DNA of 64,000 bases from Nitratireductor kimnyeongensis (GTDB lineage Bacteria; Pseudomonadota; Alphaproteobacteria; Rhizobiales; Rhizobiaceae). Position 1 is the first letter of the stretch. Every line of letters begins with the position of its first letter. The notes beneath the pieces were generated by a model. That model saw only the letters and a list, made by a program, of their open reading frames with translations, made no database searches and was not told where the DNA came from. The translations under genes were made by a program, and so were the position numbers. Shown one piece after another: positions 35,415 to 45,118 of the stretch. The DNA lies in the NCBI RefSeq assembly GCF_019891395.1, contig NZ_CP078143.1, forward strand, positions 2,741,001 to 2,805,000. The letters run 5' to 3'.

Positions 35415-36608
35415 CTAACGTTCGCGCAGTGCTTCGCGCGCGCGGTTGAAAGGTTTGATGAGGTAATCCAGAACGGTTTTGCTCCCGGTGTGAATATCGA
35501 CGGTGGCGACCATGCCCGGAACAATGGGAAAGCGCTTGCCGGCCTTGTTGACGAGGGCGTCATCCTCGGTCTCGATAAAGACGCGGTAGTAGTATTTCTC
35601 CTTTTCCACCTCGTCCTGGATCGTGTCCGGTGAGATCGTTGTCACCTCTCCGTCAATGTCTCCATAAATCGCGTAGTCATAGGCACTGATCTTGACGCTC
35701 GCTCTCTGGCCCGGATGGATGAAGGCGATGTCGCGCGGCGAGATGCGTGTCTCAATGAGCAACTGGTCATCGAGCGGGATGATATCCATCAGCTTTCCGT
35801 TTGGGGGAACGACACCGCCAATGGTGGAAACCTCTATATTCTTGACGATGCCACGCACTGGCGAGCGGTGTGTCAGCCGAGCAAGACTGTCTGAACGCCC
35901 GCGGACGACCGGGGAGAGTGCGCTCATTTCGGCGTTGGCTTCGGACAATTCCTCTCGGGCACGAACAAGATACTCGGATTTGACTTCGGCTTTCTTGAGT
36001 TCCAGTTCGGCAGCCTGGCGCTGAAGACGGATGATTTCGACATTGCTCGCCGCACCGATGGCGGAGAGCGATTGGTTGATCTCCAGCTCCTTGATAACGA
36101 GAAGGAGCGATTCCTCAATCCAGCGCAACGATTCACGCAATGAGCGCCGCCGCTCCTCATAGAGTTCGCGTTCCGAACTGATCAGTTCGGGATAATCCCG
36201 CAGGTCTTCAGGAAATTGGAGCGGTGTCTGGTTGACCTCTGCCTGCAGCCTTGCGGAAGCGGCCTGAGCAGCCCGGTACTTCGCCGCGCTTTCCTCGACA
36301 TCGGACTCCTTTTTCGTAGGATCAAGCTGTGCCAGCAACTGGCCCGGCTTCACCACCTGGTCTTCGCGAACGTGAATCGCGGCGAGAATGCCTCCTTCGA
36401 AAGATTCAATCGCCTGTTCACGCTTGGTCGGAATGACGCGTCCACTGCCCGAGGATACCTCGTCCAGAATCGCGAAATAAGACCACACAAGTGCTGCCGC
36501 CAGAAGCACGCACAGAACCCGAACGATGCGTGTGGATCGTGACAGCCGTACATCGTCGTGATCGCCATATTCCCAGCCGTGGGTGTCGTCCTTGTGAAGC
36601 AGCGTCAT
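35415..36608 (-). CDS. Type I secretion periplasmic adaptor (HlyD family)
   Basis: A 397-residue membrane-fusion protein. A short cytoplasmic N-terminus precedes one TM helix (VLCVLLAAALVWSYFAILDEV); lipoyl halves (FEGGILAAIHVREDQVVKPGQLLAQLDPT and RSPVRGIVKNIEVSTIGGVV) flank a long coiled coil (about residues 90-230); the C-terminal beta region holds VKISAYDYAIYGDIDGEVTTISPDT. This is the LapC/HlyD arrangement. It overlaps the ABC transporter gene by 4 bp. It bridges the ABC exporter and a TolC-type channel to export the repeat protein. Confidence 0.93.
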   Translation of the reverse strand: MTLLHKDDTHGWEYGDHDDVRLSRSTRIVRVLCVLLAAALVWSYFAILDEVSSGSGRVIPTKREQAIESFEGGILAAIHVREDQVVKPGQLLAQLDPTKKESDVEESAAKYRAAQAASARLQAEVNQTPLQFPEDLRDYPELISSERELYEERRRSLRESLRWIEESLLLVIKELEINQSLSAIGAASNVEIIRLQRQAAELELKKAEVKSEYLVRAREELSEANAEMSALSPVVRGRSDSLARLTHRSPVRGIVKNIEVSTIGGVVPPNGKLMDIIPLDDQLLIETRISPRDIAFIHPGQRASVKISAYDYAIYGDIDGEVTTISPDTIQDEVEKEKYYYRVFIETEDDALVNKAGKRFPIVPGMVATVDIHTGSKTVLDYLIKPFNRAREALRER

Positions 36609-38809
36609 GATCGGCTCTCCTCATTCGCGGCTCGACGATTGCTCGGTCGATTGGCCGGGACCACCTTTTTGACGCCCTGCAGCACCTTCAAGGCGGCATC
36701 CTTGCTGTCGTCCAAAGCCACCTGACCGTTGTCGAACACCACGATACGCTCGACCAGGTCCAGGATGCGCATGCGGTGCGTGGCGATCACTACGGTCCGG
36801 TCCGCGGCCCAATCGTTGAAGCGCGTTATGAACTGACGCTCGGTGGACTCATCCATTGCCGCGGTGGGCTCGTCGAGAAGGATGATCGTCGGTTGTCTGA
36901 TCAACAGGCGGGCCAGCAACAGGGACTGACGCTGGCCGCCTGAGAGCCCGAGCCCACCCTCCTGGATGGGATGATCGAGACCTTGTGGCAGGCGGCGTAT
37001 GAATTCGTCCGCGCCCACCATGGCAAGGGCTTCAAAGAGCGCTTCCTGCGAAGCATGCGGCGCCCCAAGCGTGACATTGTCGCGGATCGAGCCATGAAAG
37101 AGCCGTGCATTCTGCGTGAGCAGACCGACATCACGTCTGACATCCGCCGGATCTATATGGCCCAGCGCGAGATCATCCAGCGTCACATCGCCGGAAACTG
37201 GCTCCAGCATGCCGGAAAGCGCTTGCAGAAATGTCGACTTGCCAGCGCCGTTCTTTCCCAGAACAGCGACTTTCTCTCCAGCAGCGATGTCCAGTTCCTT
37301 CACCGTCAACGCCGGTTTCATGCTGAAATCGCCATAGGTGAACACGGCCATGCGCATGCGGTATGCGCCGCGCAGAGCCGTCGCCGACACCCGTACCTCC
37401 GCATCGGGATGATCGACCGGCATCTCCATGATCGAGTTGAGGCTTTTCAAGCCGACTTTTGCCTGTTGGAGGCGGCCGAAGACCTGGGTGATTTGTGCCA
37501 TGGGCGCCATCATCCGTGAGCCCAGAATGGAACAGGCCACAAGCGCGCCGGTGGACATGTCACCCTTCATGACCATTGGCGCCCCGAAGAAAACGATGAC
37601 GGCGAAGACACCTGTCTGCACAGTATGGCCCCATCCCGTGAGCGCGCTGGTGATGGAGCGTAGGCGCAACTGGGCGTCGGCCGAGACTGCGTTGAAATGG
37701 TTCCAGCGCTGCTGGAAGCGCTCCTCCGCCTGAAGCGCTTTCACATCCTCGATGCCCTGAACGGCCTCGACCAGCATTGCGTTGCGCAGCGAGGCCTCGC
37801 GCATCGCCTCGCGCGCACTGGCGCGGAGTCTGCCTTGAGCCATGAGGCCTGGGACAATCAGAAGTAAGAGCGCGACTGCGGGGATGATCACCAGCGATCC
37901 GCCGATGAGCCAGAATATACCGAGAAACAAAAAGAAGAAGGGCAAGTCCGTGACAGCCGCCGCCGTCGTCGATGTCAGCAGTTCGCGCACCTGTTCCATA
38001 TCGCGCAACTGGGCGATGAACGTGCCCGTAGATGTGGGACGCTCCCGGTTTTTGACCCGCAATGCATGCCCGAAGAGAAGATCAGACATCCGCAGATCGA
38101 CCCGTTTGCCCACTGTGTCGAGAATGCCCGTTCGCAGGCGGCGGATGATGAAATCGAAGAGCACTGCCAGCAACACGCCGGAGAACAGCACGAAGAGGGT
38201 GTTCATCGAGTTTGCCGGCACCACCCGGTCATACACCTGCATGGAGAAGATAATGCCGGCGAGCGCGAGGAGATTGGCCATGAACGAGGCCAGCATCACA
38301 TGAGCATAGGGCCGCAAATCACGCAGAGCGATGCGGCGAAACCAATGCTTGCGATAGGGCGCGATGTAGGCATCGACGCGTTCATCGGCGATGGCCCGCT
38401 CAGGGCGGGCCAGCACCATCAGCCGTGTCTCGGCCAGCAGGTCATCGACCGGAATGGAGGTAGGTTGTCCAGCGTCACCGCTGAAGATCACAAATGCGCG
38501 CCGGTCCGCGCTGAGTGCGGCCACAACGCCGACAAGCCCACTTTCGAGCTCGACCAGAACCGGCAGTCGCCAGCTGTGGAGCTTGCGAAATCGAACGGGT
38601 TTGGCCCGCAGCCCGATTTTTCGGGAAACCCTGACGATGCCTTCTGCTTTGTCGGACGTTTCCAGGGACTGCGCCAATTGACGAGCGCCCTGCGCGGAAA
38701 ACGGCACATTGTAATGCCTTGCCACGTGCTCCAGCGCTTCGATCCAAGCCCAGAGATCTGGCCCATCTCGATCAGGTCTTTCCGCCTGCTCCATGTCGGG
38801 GCCCTTCAT
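36605..38809 (-). CDS. Type I secretion ABC transporter with inactive C39 peptidase-like domain (LapB-like)
   Basis: The 734-residue protein starts with a peptidase-C39-like domain (residues about 15-140) in which the catalytic Cys is missing: the start reads DLWAWIEALEHVARHYNVPFS with no Cys. This is the docking-type CLD of RTX and adhesin exporters. A six-TM region follows, then an ATPase with Walker A VLGKNGAGKSTFL, signature LSGGQRQSLLLARLL, Walker B IILLDEPTAAMD and H-loop ATHRM. It would energise export of the Asp-Ala protein encoded just upstream without cleaving a leader. Start 38809 has GAAGGGG upstream; ATG 38794 is an alternative. Confidence 0.93.
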   Translation of the reverse strand: MKGPDMEQAERPDRDGPDLWAWIEALEHVARHYNVPFSAQGARQLAQSLETSDKAEGIVRVSRKIGLRAKPVRFRKLHSWRLPVLVELESGLVGVVAALSADRRAFVIFSGDAGQPTSIPVDDLLAETRLMVLARPERAIADERVDAYIAPYRKHWFRRIALRDLRPYAHVMLASFMANLLALAGIIFSMQVYDRVVPANSMNTLFVLFSGVLLAVLFDFIIRRLRTGILDTVGKRVDLRMSDLLFGHALRVKNRERPTSTGTFIAQLRDMEQVRELLTSTTAAAVTDLPFFFLFLGIFWLIGGSLVIIPAVALLLLIVPGLMAQGRLRASAREAMREASLRNAMLVEAVQGIEDVKALQAEERFQQRWNHFNAVSADAQLRLRSITSALTGWGHTVQTGVFAVIVFFGAPMVMKGDMSTGALVACSILGSRMMAPMAQITQVFGRLQQAKVGLKSLNSIMEMPVDHPDAEVRVSATALRGAYRMRMAVFTYGDFSMKPALTVKELDIAAGEKVAVLGKNGAGKSTFLQALSGMLEPVSGDVTLDDLALGHIDPADVRRDVGLLTQNARLFHGSIRDNVTLGAPHASQEALFEALAMVGADEFIRRLPQGLDHPIQEGGLGLSGGQRQSLLLARLLIRQPTIILLDEPTAAMDESTERQFITRFNDWAADRTVVIATHRMRILDLVERIVVFDNGQVALDDSKDAALKVLQGVKKVVPANRPSNRRAANEESRS

Positions 38810-38844
38810 GCGATCCCCTTCGGTTGATCAATCACTGTGTTGTC

Positions 38845-38870
38845 GTTGCGCGATCCTGCGACCGCGCAAC
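38845..38870 (-). other. Perfect hairpin between the repeat-protein gene and the exporter genes
   Basis: GTTGCGCG / CGCGCAAC, 8 bp with a 10-base loop, lies in the 74-bp gap downstream of the repeat-protein stop. No U-run follows in the minus direction. It could slow transcription or block 3' exonucleases, so that much more substrate than exporter is made from one operon. Confidence 0.55.
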
Positions 38871-38883
38871 GCTGTCTTCCGGG

Positions 38884-41800
38884 CTACACGCCCGCCGAGC
38901 CGCTGTCGTCCAGGTCGTCTTCCTGCACCAGGTGGCCGAACGGATCGACAGGCTCGCTTTCGACAAGACCGGATCCTCCGTCATTGCCCATGTCATTGCC
39001 CACGTCCTTGGTCGCAGTGCTTTCCGTGTCCTGCGAAAGCATCTCGATATTGTCCAGCGGCACTTCCGGGCTGCCTCCCTCTTCGAGCAGGCCGAGCATT
39101 CTTGCGCCGTCCGCCGGTGTGGTCTGGCCGGGGCCGCTATCTTCCGCGCTCGATTGGTCGAGCCCGTCGAGCGCGACAACATCCTCCGTGACAAACAGCG
39201 GCTGGGTTGATGCGATCGCAACGAACGTGCCAGGCCCTGCGCCCTGCTCGATATCGATCGTTAGCGTGGCTTCCACACTCGTACCGTTCGGATGTTCCAG
39301 TTGATAGGTGAAGACATCCGACTGGCCGATTGAGGCCACGTCCGGATCCGGTTCGTAACTGTATGCGCCGTCGGCAAAGATCGTCAGCGTGCCGTAGGTG
39401 CCCACAAGCTGCGTGCCCGCCTGCCCAGGCTCTTCATAGGTCACGCCGTCAGGCGCCACTTTCAGCACCGTGTAGGTCGAGCCCAGCGTGTCATCCTCGA
39501 GCACATTGCCCTGTGTGGACACGCCCCCCTCCGCAACGATCTGCGTCAGATCGCTGTTTTCGAAGGTCAAGTCAGCGCTAACGGTGACTCCGATGGCGAT
39601 CCCGCTATTGGAGACGTTCAGGCGGTACTGCCCTGTCGGAAGGTCATCAATCGTCGCTTCGATTGATTCACCAACGATTCCGATCACGTCGATCAGTCCT
39701 GCCTCGCTGCTGTTGGCTATCTCCACCCAGGCGCCATCAACGAATTGTTCCAGCGAGAACTCGATGGATTCAAGAAGATTGAGCAGACTGGAAGAACTGA
39801 CTGAAATCGACAGGTCGGTCTCGACCTGATCCGCAACGTTGAAGTCATAACTTCCTTCGCCACCGCCCAATACGTTCGTGTACTGGATGGCATTGTCGAC
39901 CTGCTGCGTGGTGACGACATAGGTCGTGTCGATCCCGGCTGTTCCGGTGTCGTCCACGGCGGTCATGTCCAGCGTCGCGGGCTGTGAAGGATCGAGATCG
40001 TTCCAGACCAGGCCCTGGCCGGCACTGTCCACCTGCACGTAAAGTGTGGCTGTCGACGTATTGCCGGTTTCAGGGTCGTTCAGCGTGTAGGTGAACGCAT
40101 CCACCTGACCGATGCCATCGCCCGCAGCATTGGGGGTGTAGGTGTAGCTGCCGTCAGGATCGATGGTCAGCGTGCCGTAGGTGCCAACGATAGTGGCCCC
40201 CGGCCCGGCCACCGCTTCACCATTCACCTGCGTGATCACCGTTGTCGGCGTGACGTCGTCAACTTGCCCATCGTCATTCACGTCGGTGATGACATTGCCG
40301 GAAACCGGGACCGGATCGTAACCGCCGATCTCGGTGTAATTGAAGTCCGTACCGGACACCTGCAAGTCGCCGAGCACACCCACGCCGACGCCTTCGAAAG
40401 TCATGAAGGCCCGATACTGGCCGGATTCAAGCAATTGCTCGACCTGGTACTCATTTCCACTCAACAGCCCGAGCTCGAGCAGCGTTGCTTCACCGGTGCC
40501 GTCAATGCCTGTCCATTGTGTGCCGTCCCATTTCTGGATGACCAGCGCATAATCGCTGAGGACACCTAGGGAGGCCAGCGCGCTGTAATCGAAATCGGCT
40601 TCCAGCGTGTGGTTTTCTTCCACGCTGAAGTTGACGGTGGAGGTTCCCAGGACTTCGGCCTGCAGGTCCAGCACACCGATTGAAACAAGTGCCAGATAGT
40701 TTGCACTGCCGTGATCGACGGATGACGACGTCGGAAGGACGTTCACCTCCGCACGGGCAAAATCATCATAAGCCTGGATATCGGCGTCTGCATCGGCATC
40801 CGCGTCAGCATCTGCGTCCGCATCAGCATCAGCATCAGCATCGGCGTCGGCGTCAGCGTCTGCATCCGCGTCGGCATCCGCATCCGCATCGGCGTCTGCA
40901 TCCGCATCGGCGTCAGCATCTGCATCTGCATCTGCATCCGCATCCGCATCTGCGTCGGCATCTGCGTCAGCGTCGGCATCCGCGTCCGCATCAGCGTCTG
41001 CGTCAGCATCGGCGTCGGCATCCGCATCCGCGTCAGCATCTGCATCTGCGTCAGCATCCGCATCGGCGTCAGCATCCGCGTCCGCATCGGCATCTGCATC
41101 TGCATCTGCGTCGGCATCTGCGTCTGCATCTGCATCTGCATCGGCGTCAGCATCCGCGTCCGCATCTGCATCTGCATCGGCGTCAGCATCCGCGTCCGCA
41201 TCGGCATCTGCATCGGCATCTGCATCTGCGTCAGCATCTGCATCGGCGTCAGCATCAGCATCAGCGTCCGCATCTGCGTCGGCATCCGCATCCGCATCTG
41301 CATCAGCATCCGCGTCGGCATCAGCATCAGCATCAGCATCAGCATCGGCATCTGCGTCTGCATCCGCATCTGCGTCGGCATCTGCGTCTGCATCGGCATC
41401 TGCATCTGCGTCAGCATCTGCATCGGCGTCAGCATCAGCGTCGGCATCTGCGTCGGCATCCGCATCCGCATCTGCATCTGCATCGGCATCTGCATCAGCA
41501 TCCGCATCTGCGTCAGCGTCTGCATCGGCGTCAGCATCCGCATCGGCGTCAGCATCCGCGTCCGCGTCAGCATCCGCATCGGCGTCAGCATCTGCATCTG
41601 CATCCGCATCCGCGTCAGCATCCGCATCCGCATCCGCATCCGCATCTGCGTCGGCATCCGCGTCCGCATCGGCGTCAGCATCAGCATCAGCGTCCGCATC
41701 GGCGTCAGCATCCGCATCTGCGTCGGCATCTGCGTCTGCATCCGCGTCGGCATCGGCATCAGCATCGGCGTCAGCATCGGCATCTGCGTCAGCATCCGCA

Positions 41801-43212
41801 TCGGCGTCAGCATCTGCATCTGCATCCGCATCCGCGTCAGCATCCGCATCCGCATCTGCGTCAGCATCTGCATCTGCATCTGCATCCGCGTCAGCATCCG
41901 CATCCGCATCTGCGTCGGCATCCGCGTCCGCATCGGCGTCAGCATCAGCATCAGCGTCCGCATCGGCGTCAGCATCCGCATCTGCGTCGGCATCTGCGTC
42001 GGCATCGGCATCAGCATCGGCATCGGCATCAGCATCGGCGTCAGCATCTGCATCGGCGTCAGCATCAGCATCAGCGTCCGCATCCGCATCTGCGTCGGCA
42101 TCTGCGTCGGCATCGGCGTCAGCATCGGCATCTGCGTCAGCGTCGGCATCCGCGTCCGCATCCGCATCCGCGTCGGCATCGGCGTCAGCATCGGCATCTG
42201 CGTCAGCATCCGCGTCCGCATCCGCATCTGCGTCAGCATCCGCGTCGGCATCGGCATCGGCATCAGCGTCAGCATCGGCGTCAGCATCTGCATCCGCATC
42301 GGCGTCAGCATCAGCATCCGCATCTGCATCGGCATCCGCGTCAGCGTCGGCGTCGGCGTCGGCGTCCGCATCGGCATCGGCATCAGCATCGGCGTCAGCA
42401 TCTGCATCTGCATCGGCATCTGCGTCCGCGTCCGCATCGGCGTCAGCATCTGCGTCTGCGTCTGCGTCTGCATCTGCATCCGCGTCAGCATCCGCATCCG
42501 CATCTGCGTCGGCATCCGCGTCCGCATCGGCATCCGCATCTGCGTCCGCATCAGCATCGGCATCCGCGTCCGCATCGGCATCTGCGTCGGCATCAGCATC
42601 TGCATCAGCATCTGCATCCGCATCGGCATCCGCGTCAGCGTCGGCGTCAGCATCCGCATCCGCATCTGCGTCGGCATCCGCGTCCGCATCGGCATCCGCA
42701 TCTGCGTCCGCATCAGCATCGGCATCCGCGTCCGCATCGGCATCTGCGTCGGCATCAGCATCTGCATCGGCATCCGCGTCTGCATCAGTATCGTCTGCGT
42801 TGGATCCGCCGCCGGAAAGCGCTGCTGCCCCGCCTGCTAGAAGGCCGAGGCCGGAAAGACCCAGCAGCGAGGATCCGCCCAGGCCACCCGCGACGAGTTG
42901 ATCGACAGAGGCGATTTCGGAAAACTGAAAGTCAGCCAGTCCCGCGCTGTGTTCCCCGAACCACAGATTTCCATCCGGACCTTCGAGAACCAGGTCGCTT
43001 TCTACGCCCTCGCTTCCCACATAGAAGTTCTCTATGCGCACCTCGCGTCCGTCATGAAGATGCAAGACGAGATGGTTGCCTTCGCGGGCGTAACTTTCAA
43101 CCATGGCGGGAGAGAGTTTCAGTGTAACGACGCTCGGCGCGTCTAGAGCAATAGCGTCAAGCGATGCGATTCTTTCGCTTCCAGTACCTTTTACTGAAAT
43201 TACAGCTGCCAC
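38884..43212 (-). CDS. bapA: Giant Asp-Ala dipeptide-repeat secreted adhesin (BapA-like)
   Basis: A 1442-residue type I secreted protein. Residues 1-136 resemble the BapA/LapA prefix domain ([30 protein letters not shown], a Gly/Leu-rich hydrophobic patch). Residues 143-811 are unbroken Asp-Ala, about 334 repeats. The C-terminal 630 residues hold two tandem units, each a beta-sandwich plus VCBS-like module ([19 protein letters not shown] and [19 protein letters not shown]), then an acidic tail expected to carry the secretion signal. There are no GGxGxD calcium nonapeptides. The start is GTG 43212 with GAGGTGA upstream. As I recall, Paracoccus denitrificans BapA also has a long Asp-Ala tract and is needed for biofilm. 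It is co-oriented with its exporter, adaptor and TolC genes. Confidence 0.9.
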   Translation of the reverse strand: MAAVISVKGTGSERIASLDAIALDAPSVVTLKLSPAMVESYAREGNHLVLHLHDGREVRIENFYVGSEGVESDLVLEGPDGNLWFGEHSAGLADFQFSEIASVDQLVAGGLGGSSLLGLSGLGLLAGGAAALSGGGSNADDTDADADADADADADADADADADADADADADADADADADADADADADADADADADADADADADADADADADADADADADADADADADADADADADADADADADADADADADADADADADADADADADADADADADADADADADADADADADADADADADADADADADADADADADADADADADADADADADADADADADADADADADADADADADADADADADADADADADADADADADADADADADADADADADADADADADADADADADADADADADADADADADADADADADADADADADADADADADADADADADADADADADADADADADADADADADADADADADADADADADADADADADADADADADADADADADADADADADADADADADADADADADADADADADADADADADADADADADADADADADADADADADADADADADADADADADADADADADADADADADADADADADADADADADADADADADADADADADADADADADADADADADADADADADADADADADADADADADADADADADADADADADADADADADADADADADADADADADADADADADADADADADADADADADADADADADADADADADADADADADADADADADADADADADADADADADADADADADIQAYDDFARAEVNVLPTSSSVDHGSANYLALVSIGVLDLQAEVLGTSTVNFSVEENHTLEADFDYSALASLGVLSDYALVIQKWDGTQWTGIDGTGEATLLELGLLSGNEYQVEQLLESGQYRAFMTFEGVGVGVLGDLQVSGTDFNYTEIGGYDPVPVSGNVITDVNDDGQVDDVTPTTVITQVNGEAVAGPGATIVGTYGTLTIDPDGSYTYTPNAAGDGIGQVDAFTYTLNDPETGNTSTATLYVQVDSAGQGLVWNDLDPSQPATLDMTAVDDTGTAGIDTTYVVTTQQVDNAIQYTNVLGGGEGSYDFNVADQVETDLSISVSSSSLLNLLESIEFSLEQFVDGAWVEIANSSEAGLIDVIGIVGESIEATIDDLPTGQYRLNVSNSGIAIGVTVSADLTFENSDLTQIVAEGGVSTQGNVLEDDTLGSTYTVLKVAPDGVTYEEPGQAGTQLVGTYGTLTIFADGAYSYEPDPDVASIGQSDVFTYQLEHPNGTSVEATLTIDIEQGAGPGTFVAIASTQPLFVTEDVVALDGLDQSSAEDSGPGQTTPADGARMLGLLEEGGSPEVPLDNIEMLSQDTESTATKDVGNDMGNDGGSGLVESEPVDPFGHLVQEDDLDDSGSAGV
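41630..41736 (-). repeat. 107-bp exact direct repeat, first copy (second at 41894-42000)
   Basis: 41630-41736 equals 41894-42000, an offset of 264 bp (44 hexamers). It is a second independent sign of segmental expansion in the Asp-Ala tract. Confidence 0.9.
41894..42000 (-). repeat. 107-bp exact direct repeat, second copy
   Basis: Identical to 41630-41736; the next base after each copy differs (t at 41737, g at 42001). Confidence 0.9.
42482..42606 (-). repeat. 125-bp exact direct repeat, first copy (second at 42644-42768)
   Basis: Base-by-base comparison shows 42482-42606 and 42644-42768 are identical, with an offset of 162 bp (54 codons, a multiple of six), so the Asp-Ala phase is kept. 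It marks a recent segmental duplication within the tract. Confidence 0.92.
42644..42768 (-). repeat. 125-bp exact direct repeat, second copy
   Basis: Identical to 42482-42606. The bases flanking both copies differ, which sets the ends of the duplicated unit. Confidence 0.92.
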
Positions 43213-43651
43213 GAGTTCACCTCTGTCAATAATTCTGCCCTAGAGCAACTTACGAATCAGTAAAAAACTTGAAATACAACTGGAGCAGAGGAAATAGTTT
43301 TCAAGCAGAAATGTGGGGATACACTCGGATCAAAAATTATTTACGGATAAAAAAATGCTTAAAGATCAATCGGATAATGGTGGATGTTTTATTGAAATTA
43401 CGAGGTCGTAACGTTCTCGATCTGTTGAATTAATAATTAAAATTATAAATACAAGGCGAGAATATATTTGTAACCTAAACTCTAGGTTGATTAATCAATA
43501 CAAGAATTTAAATAGATATGCATGGGTGCGGTGCAGGGGGTTTCTTGAACGAGCGCAGACCTCGGCAAAACGTTCAGCCGGGGAGAGCGCACGAGCGAGG
43601 TCGGGGAGAGGCGGGGGTGCTTCAGCGGATTCTGCGGAGCTGCGAAGCGCC
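43213..43651. other. AT-rich regulatory region upstream of the repeat-protein gene
   Basis: The 439-bp gap between the tolC-like gene and the repeat-protein gene is much more AT-rich than its surroundings, especially 43310-43500, with A/T runs and no coding frame of note. It is the likely promoter and 5' UTR for the adhesin gene. AT-rich upstream DNA of this kind is a common target of silencers such as MucR/Ros proteins in Rhizobiales; binding here is not shown. Confidence 0.55.
43472..43498. promoter_or_regulatory. Compound inverted repeats upstream of the repeat-protein gene
   Basis: AACCTA-AACTC-TAGGTT (43472-43488) overlaps the perfect 12-bp palindrome TTGATTAATCAA (43487-43498). The pair lies about 260-285 bp upstream of the adhesin start codon and could bind one or two dimeric regulators. 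Confidence 0.45.
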
Positions 43652-45118
43652 TTAAAGGCGAACGCCGTTCAGGCTCTCTCCTTCGAGAGAGAGGTACCGG
43701 CGCAGCAACCCTGTTTGGAACGCGCAATCCGCATTCAATTCCTTCAGGTCATATCGGATGTTTGCGGCTTCAAAGCGGGCGGCATGGAATTCCTGATCCG
43801 CGTTCAGGAGGTCCAGGAGCGTTCGTGTGCCCAAGTCCAGATACTGTTTGCGATAAAGGTCGCGTGTCTGCTTCATCATCGTCTCGCGCGAGGCAATAGA
43901 TGTCAGCAATTGCCGATAACTCGCGATCTGTCCGCTGGCCTCCAGAAGCTTTCCTTCGACCTCTACCCGCACACGGTCGCGCGCTTCGGATGAAGCGCGC
44001 AAGGCCAGGTTGGCCGCGCGGTTGCGAGCGGCGTTTTCACCGCCATTGTAAAGGCTTCCCTTCACATTCACGCCGATGTTGTATTCGGGATCGCCGTCAT
44101 CGAGTTCCAGGATATCGGCGCCCACGCTGGCCTCAAGCGAAAAGGTGGGGAGGCCTTCCGCTTTGCTCAGCCCGACTTGAGCTGTCGCGGCGGTCCGTTC
44201 AGCGTCTGCCTGCATGATCGCGGGAATCTGCGACCAGTTCGGATTCTTGATCGAGCACGCCCTGTTGAGCCAATTCGGCTCCGCCCCAGATACCGGTGTC
44301 CCTTCTCTGGGCGCTCCCGTAAGAGTATCGAGCCTGCTCTGCCAGCGTCGCATCTGGGCCTTGATTTCGAGTTCCTTTGCCTGTGCTGCCTGCACCCGGG
44401 CCTCGGCTTGAAGCTGGTCGGAGCGCGTGCTCGCACCCTTGGCGGTGCGGGCGCGGACAAGTTCGAGAATGGAACGCGTGTCGCGGATCTGGTCCCTGGC
44501 AATCTTGTCGAGTGCCTGATTGCGCTGGACTTCGTTGAAAGCAAGGACGGCATCGCGGATCAATTCGTCCACCCGCAGCAGCACTTGCGATCTACGGCCT
44601 TCAACACCGGCTCGCTCAACCTCCACCTTGTGATTGACCTTGCCGAAATCGTAGACCATCTGTGATGCGGAAAGGTTGACTGTGGGGTTGTAACCGCTCT
44701 CGTCCGTATCCCTCCCATAAGAGGAATTCACTCCCCAGTTCACTTGCGGCAGATAGGCTGCCCGCGCCTGTTCGACGATTTCGTTCTGCTGGTTTAGTCG
44801 CTCAAGCGTTTCCTTGACGGAGGGATGCCAGGTCAATGCCCGGCGCACCAGTTCTTCCAACCCCGAAGGATCGCTTCCGCCGCGCGGCTTGATGGAAAGT
44901 TGAGGTTCCGCCTTCGGCTTACCACGGGCAGACGCAGCTTTGGGAGGACCGCCTGGCACGTCGGCGCGGGATGCCACTCCGGCGGTCCCGGTGATGGACC
45001 CGGTGATTTCCCCGCTTGGCTCACTGGCGCGCTTCGTTGTGGATGTGTTTGCGCAACCGCAAAGCAGCACCAACAGCGCGCAGCCAAACGCGAGAGGCAA
45101 TTCTTCAAGCAGGCGCAT
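43652..45118 (-). CDS. TolC-family outer membrane channel of the type I secretion system
   Basis: The 488-residue protein begins with a signal peptide containing Cys residues (LAFGCALLVLLCGCANTS), possibly a lipoprotein signal. A low-complexity linker of about 80 residues follows, then the TolC fold: two OEP repeats with long amphipathic helices (VRRALTWHPSVKETLERLNQQNEIVEQARAAYLPQVNW and AAQAKELEIKAQMRRWQSRL). It would form the outer membrane exit duct for the repeat protein, with the HlyD and ABC partners. It is first in the minus-strand run, with a 439-bp gap to the adhesin gene. The linker before the OEP domain is longer than usual. Confidence 0.9.
   Translation of the reverse strand: MRLLEELPLAFGCALLVLLCGCANTSTTKRASEPSGEITGSITGTAGVASRADVPGGPPKAASARGKPKAEPQLSIKPRGGSDPSGLEELVRRALTWHPSVKETLERLNQQNEIVEQARAAYLPQVNWGVNSSYGRDTDESGYNPTVNLSASQMVYDFGKVNHKVEVERAGVEGRRSQVLLRVDELIRDAVLAFNEVQRNQALDKIARDQIRDTRSILELVRARTAKGASTRSDQLQAEARVQAAQAKELEIKAQMRRWQSRLDTLTGAPREGTPVSGAEPNWLNRACSIKNPNWSQIPAIMQADAERTAATAQVGLSKAEGLPTFSLEASVGADILELDDGDPEYNIGVNVKGSLYNGGENAARNRAANLALRASSEARDRVRVEVEGKLLEASGQIASYRQLLTSIASRETMMKQTRDLYRKQYLDLGTRTLLDLLNADQEFHAARFEAANIRYDLKELNADCAFQTGLLRRYLSLEGESLNGVRL

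Larger units (their letters stand above)
40780..42786 (-). repeat. Asp-Ala coding tract, about 2.0 kb of hexanucleotide repeats
   Basis: 669 codons alternate GAY and GCN without interruption. All four Ala codons and both Asp codons are mixed, so the hexamers are not identical although the protein repeat is perfect. Shadow frames on both strands give long Arg/His- or Met/Thr-rich ORFs that are not genes. Confidence 0.95.

Noticed and set aside
40743..42785. 680-residue minus-strand ORF of Met/Thr/Gln/Arg repeats
   Set aside because: Frame-shifted reading of the same hexanucleotide tract within the adhesin gene.
40780..42786. CRISPR array or non-coding satellite
   Set aside because: Units are six bases, in frame and encode perfect Asp-Ala; there are no spacers.
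40680..43127. 815-residue plus-strand ORF rich in Arg, His and Pro
   Set aside because: Antisense shadow of the Asp-Ala codons; it has no start context or domain.
38884..43212. RTX calcium-binding adhesin
   Set aside because: No GGxGxD nonapeptide repeats are present anywhere in the protein.
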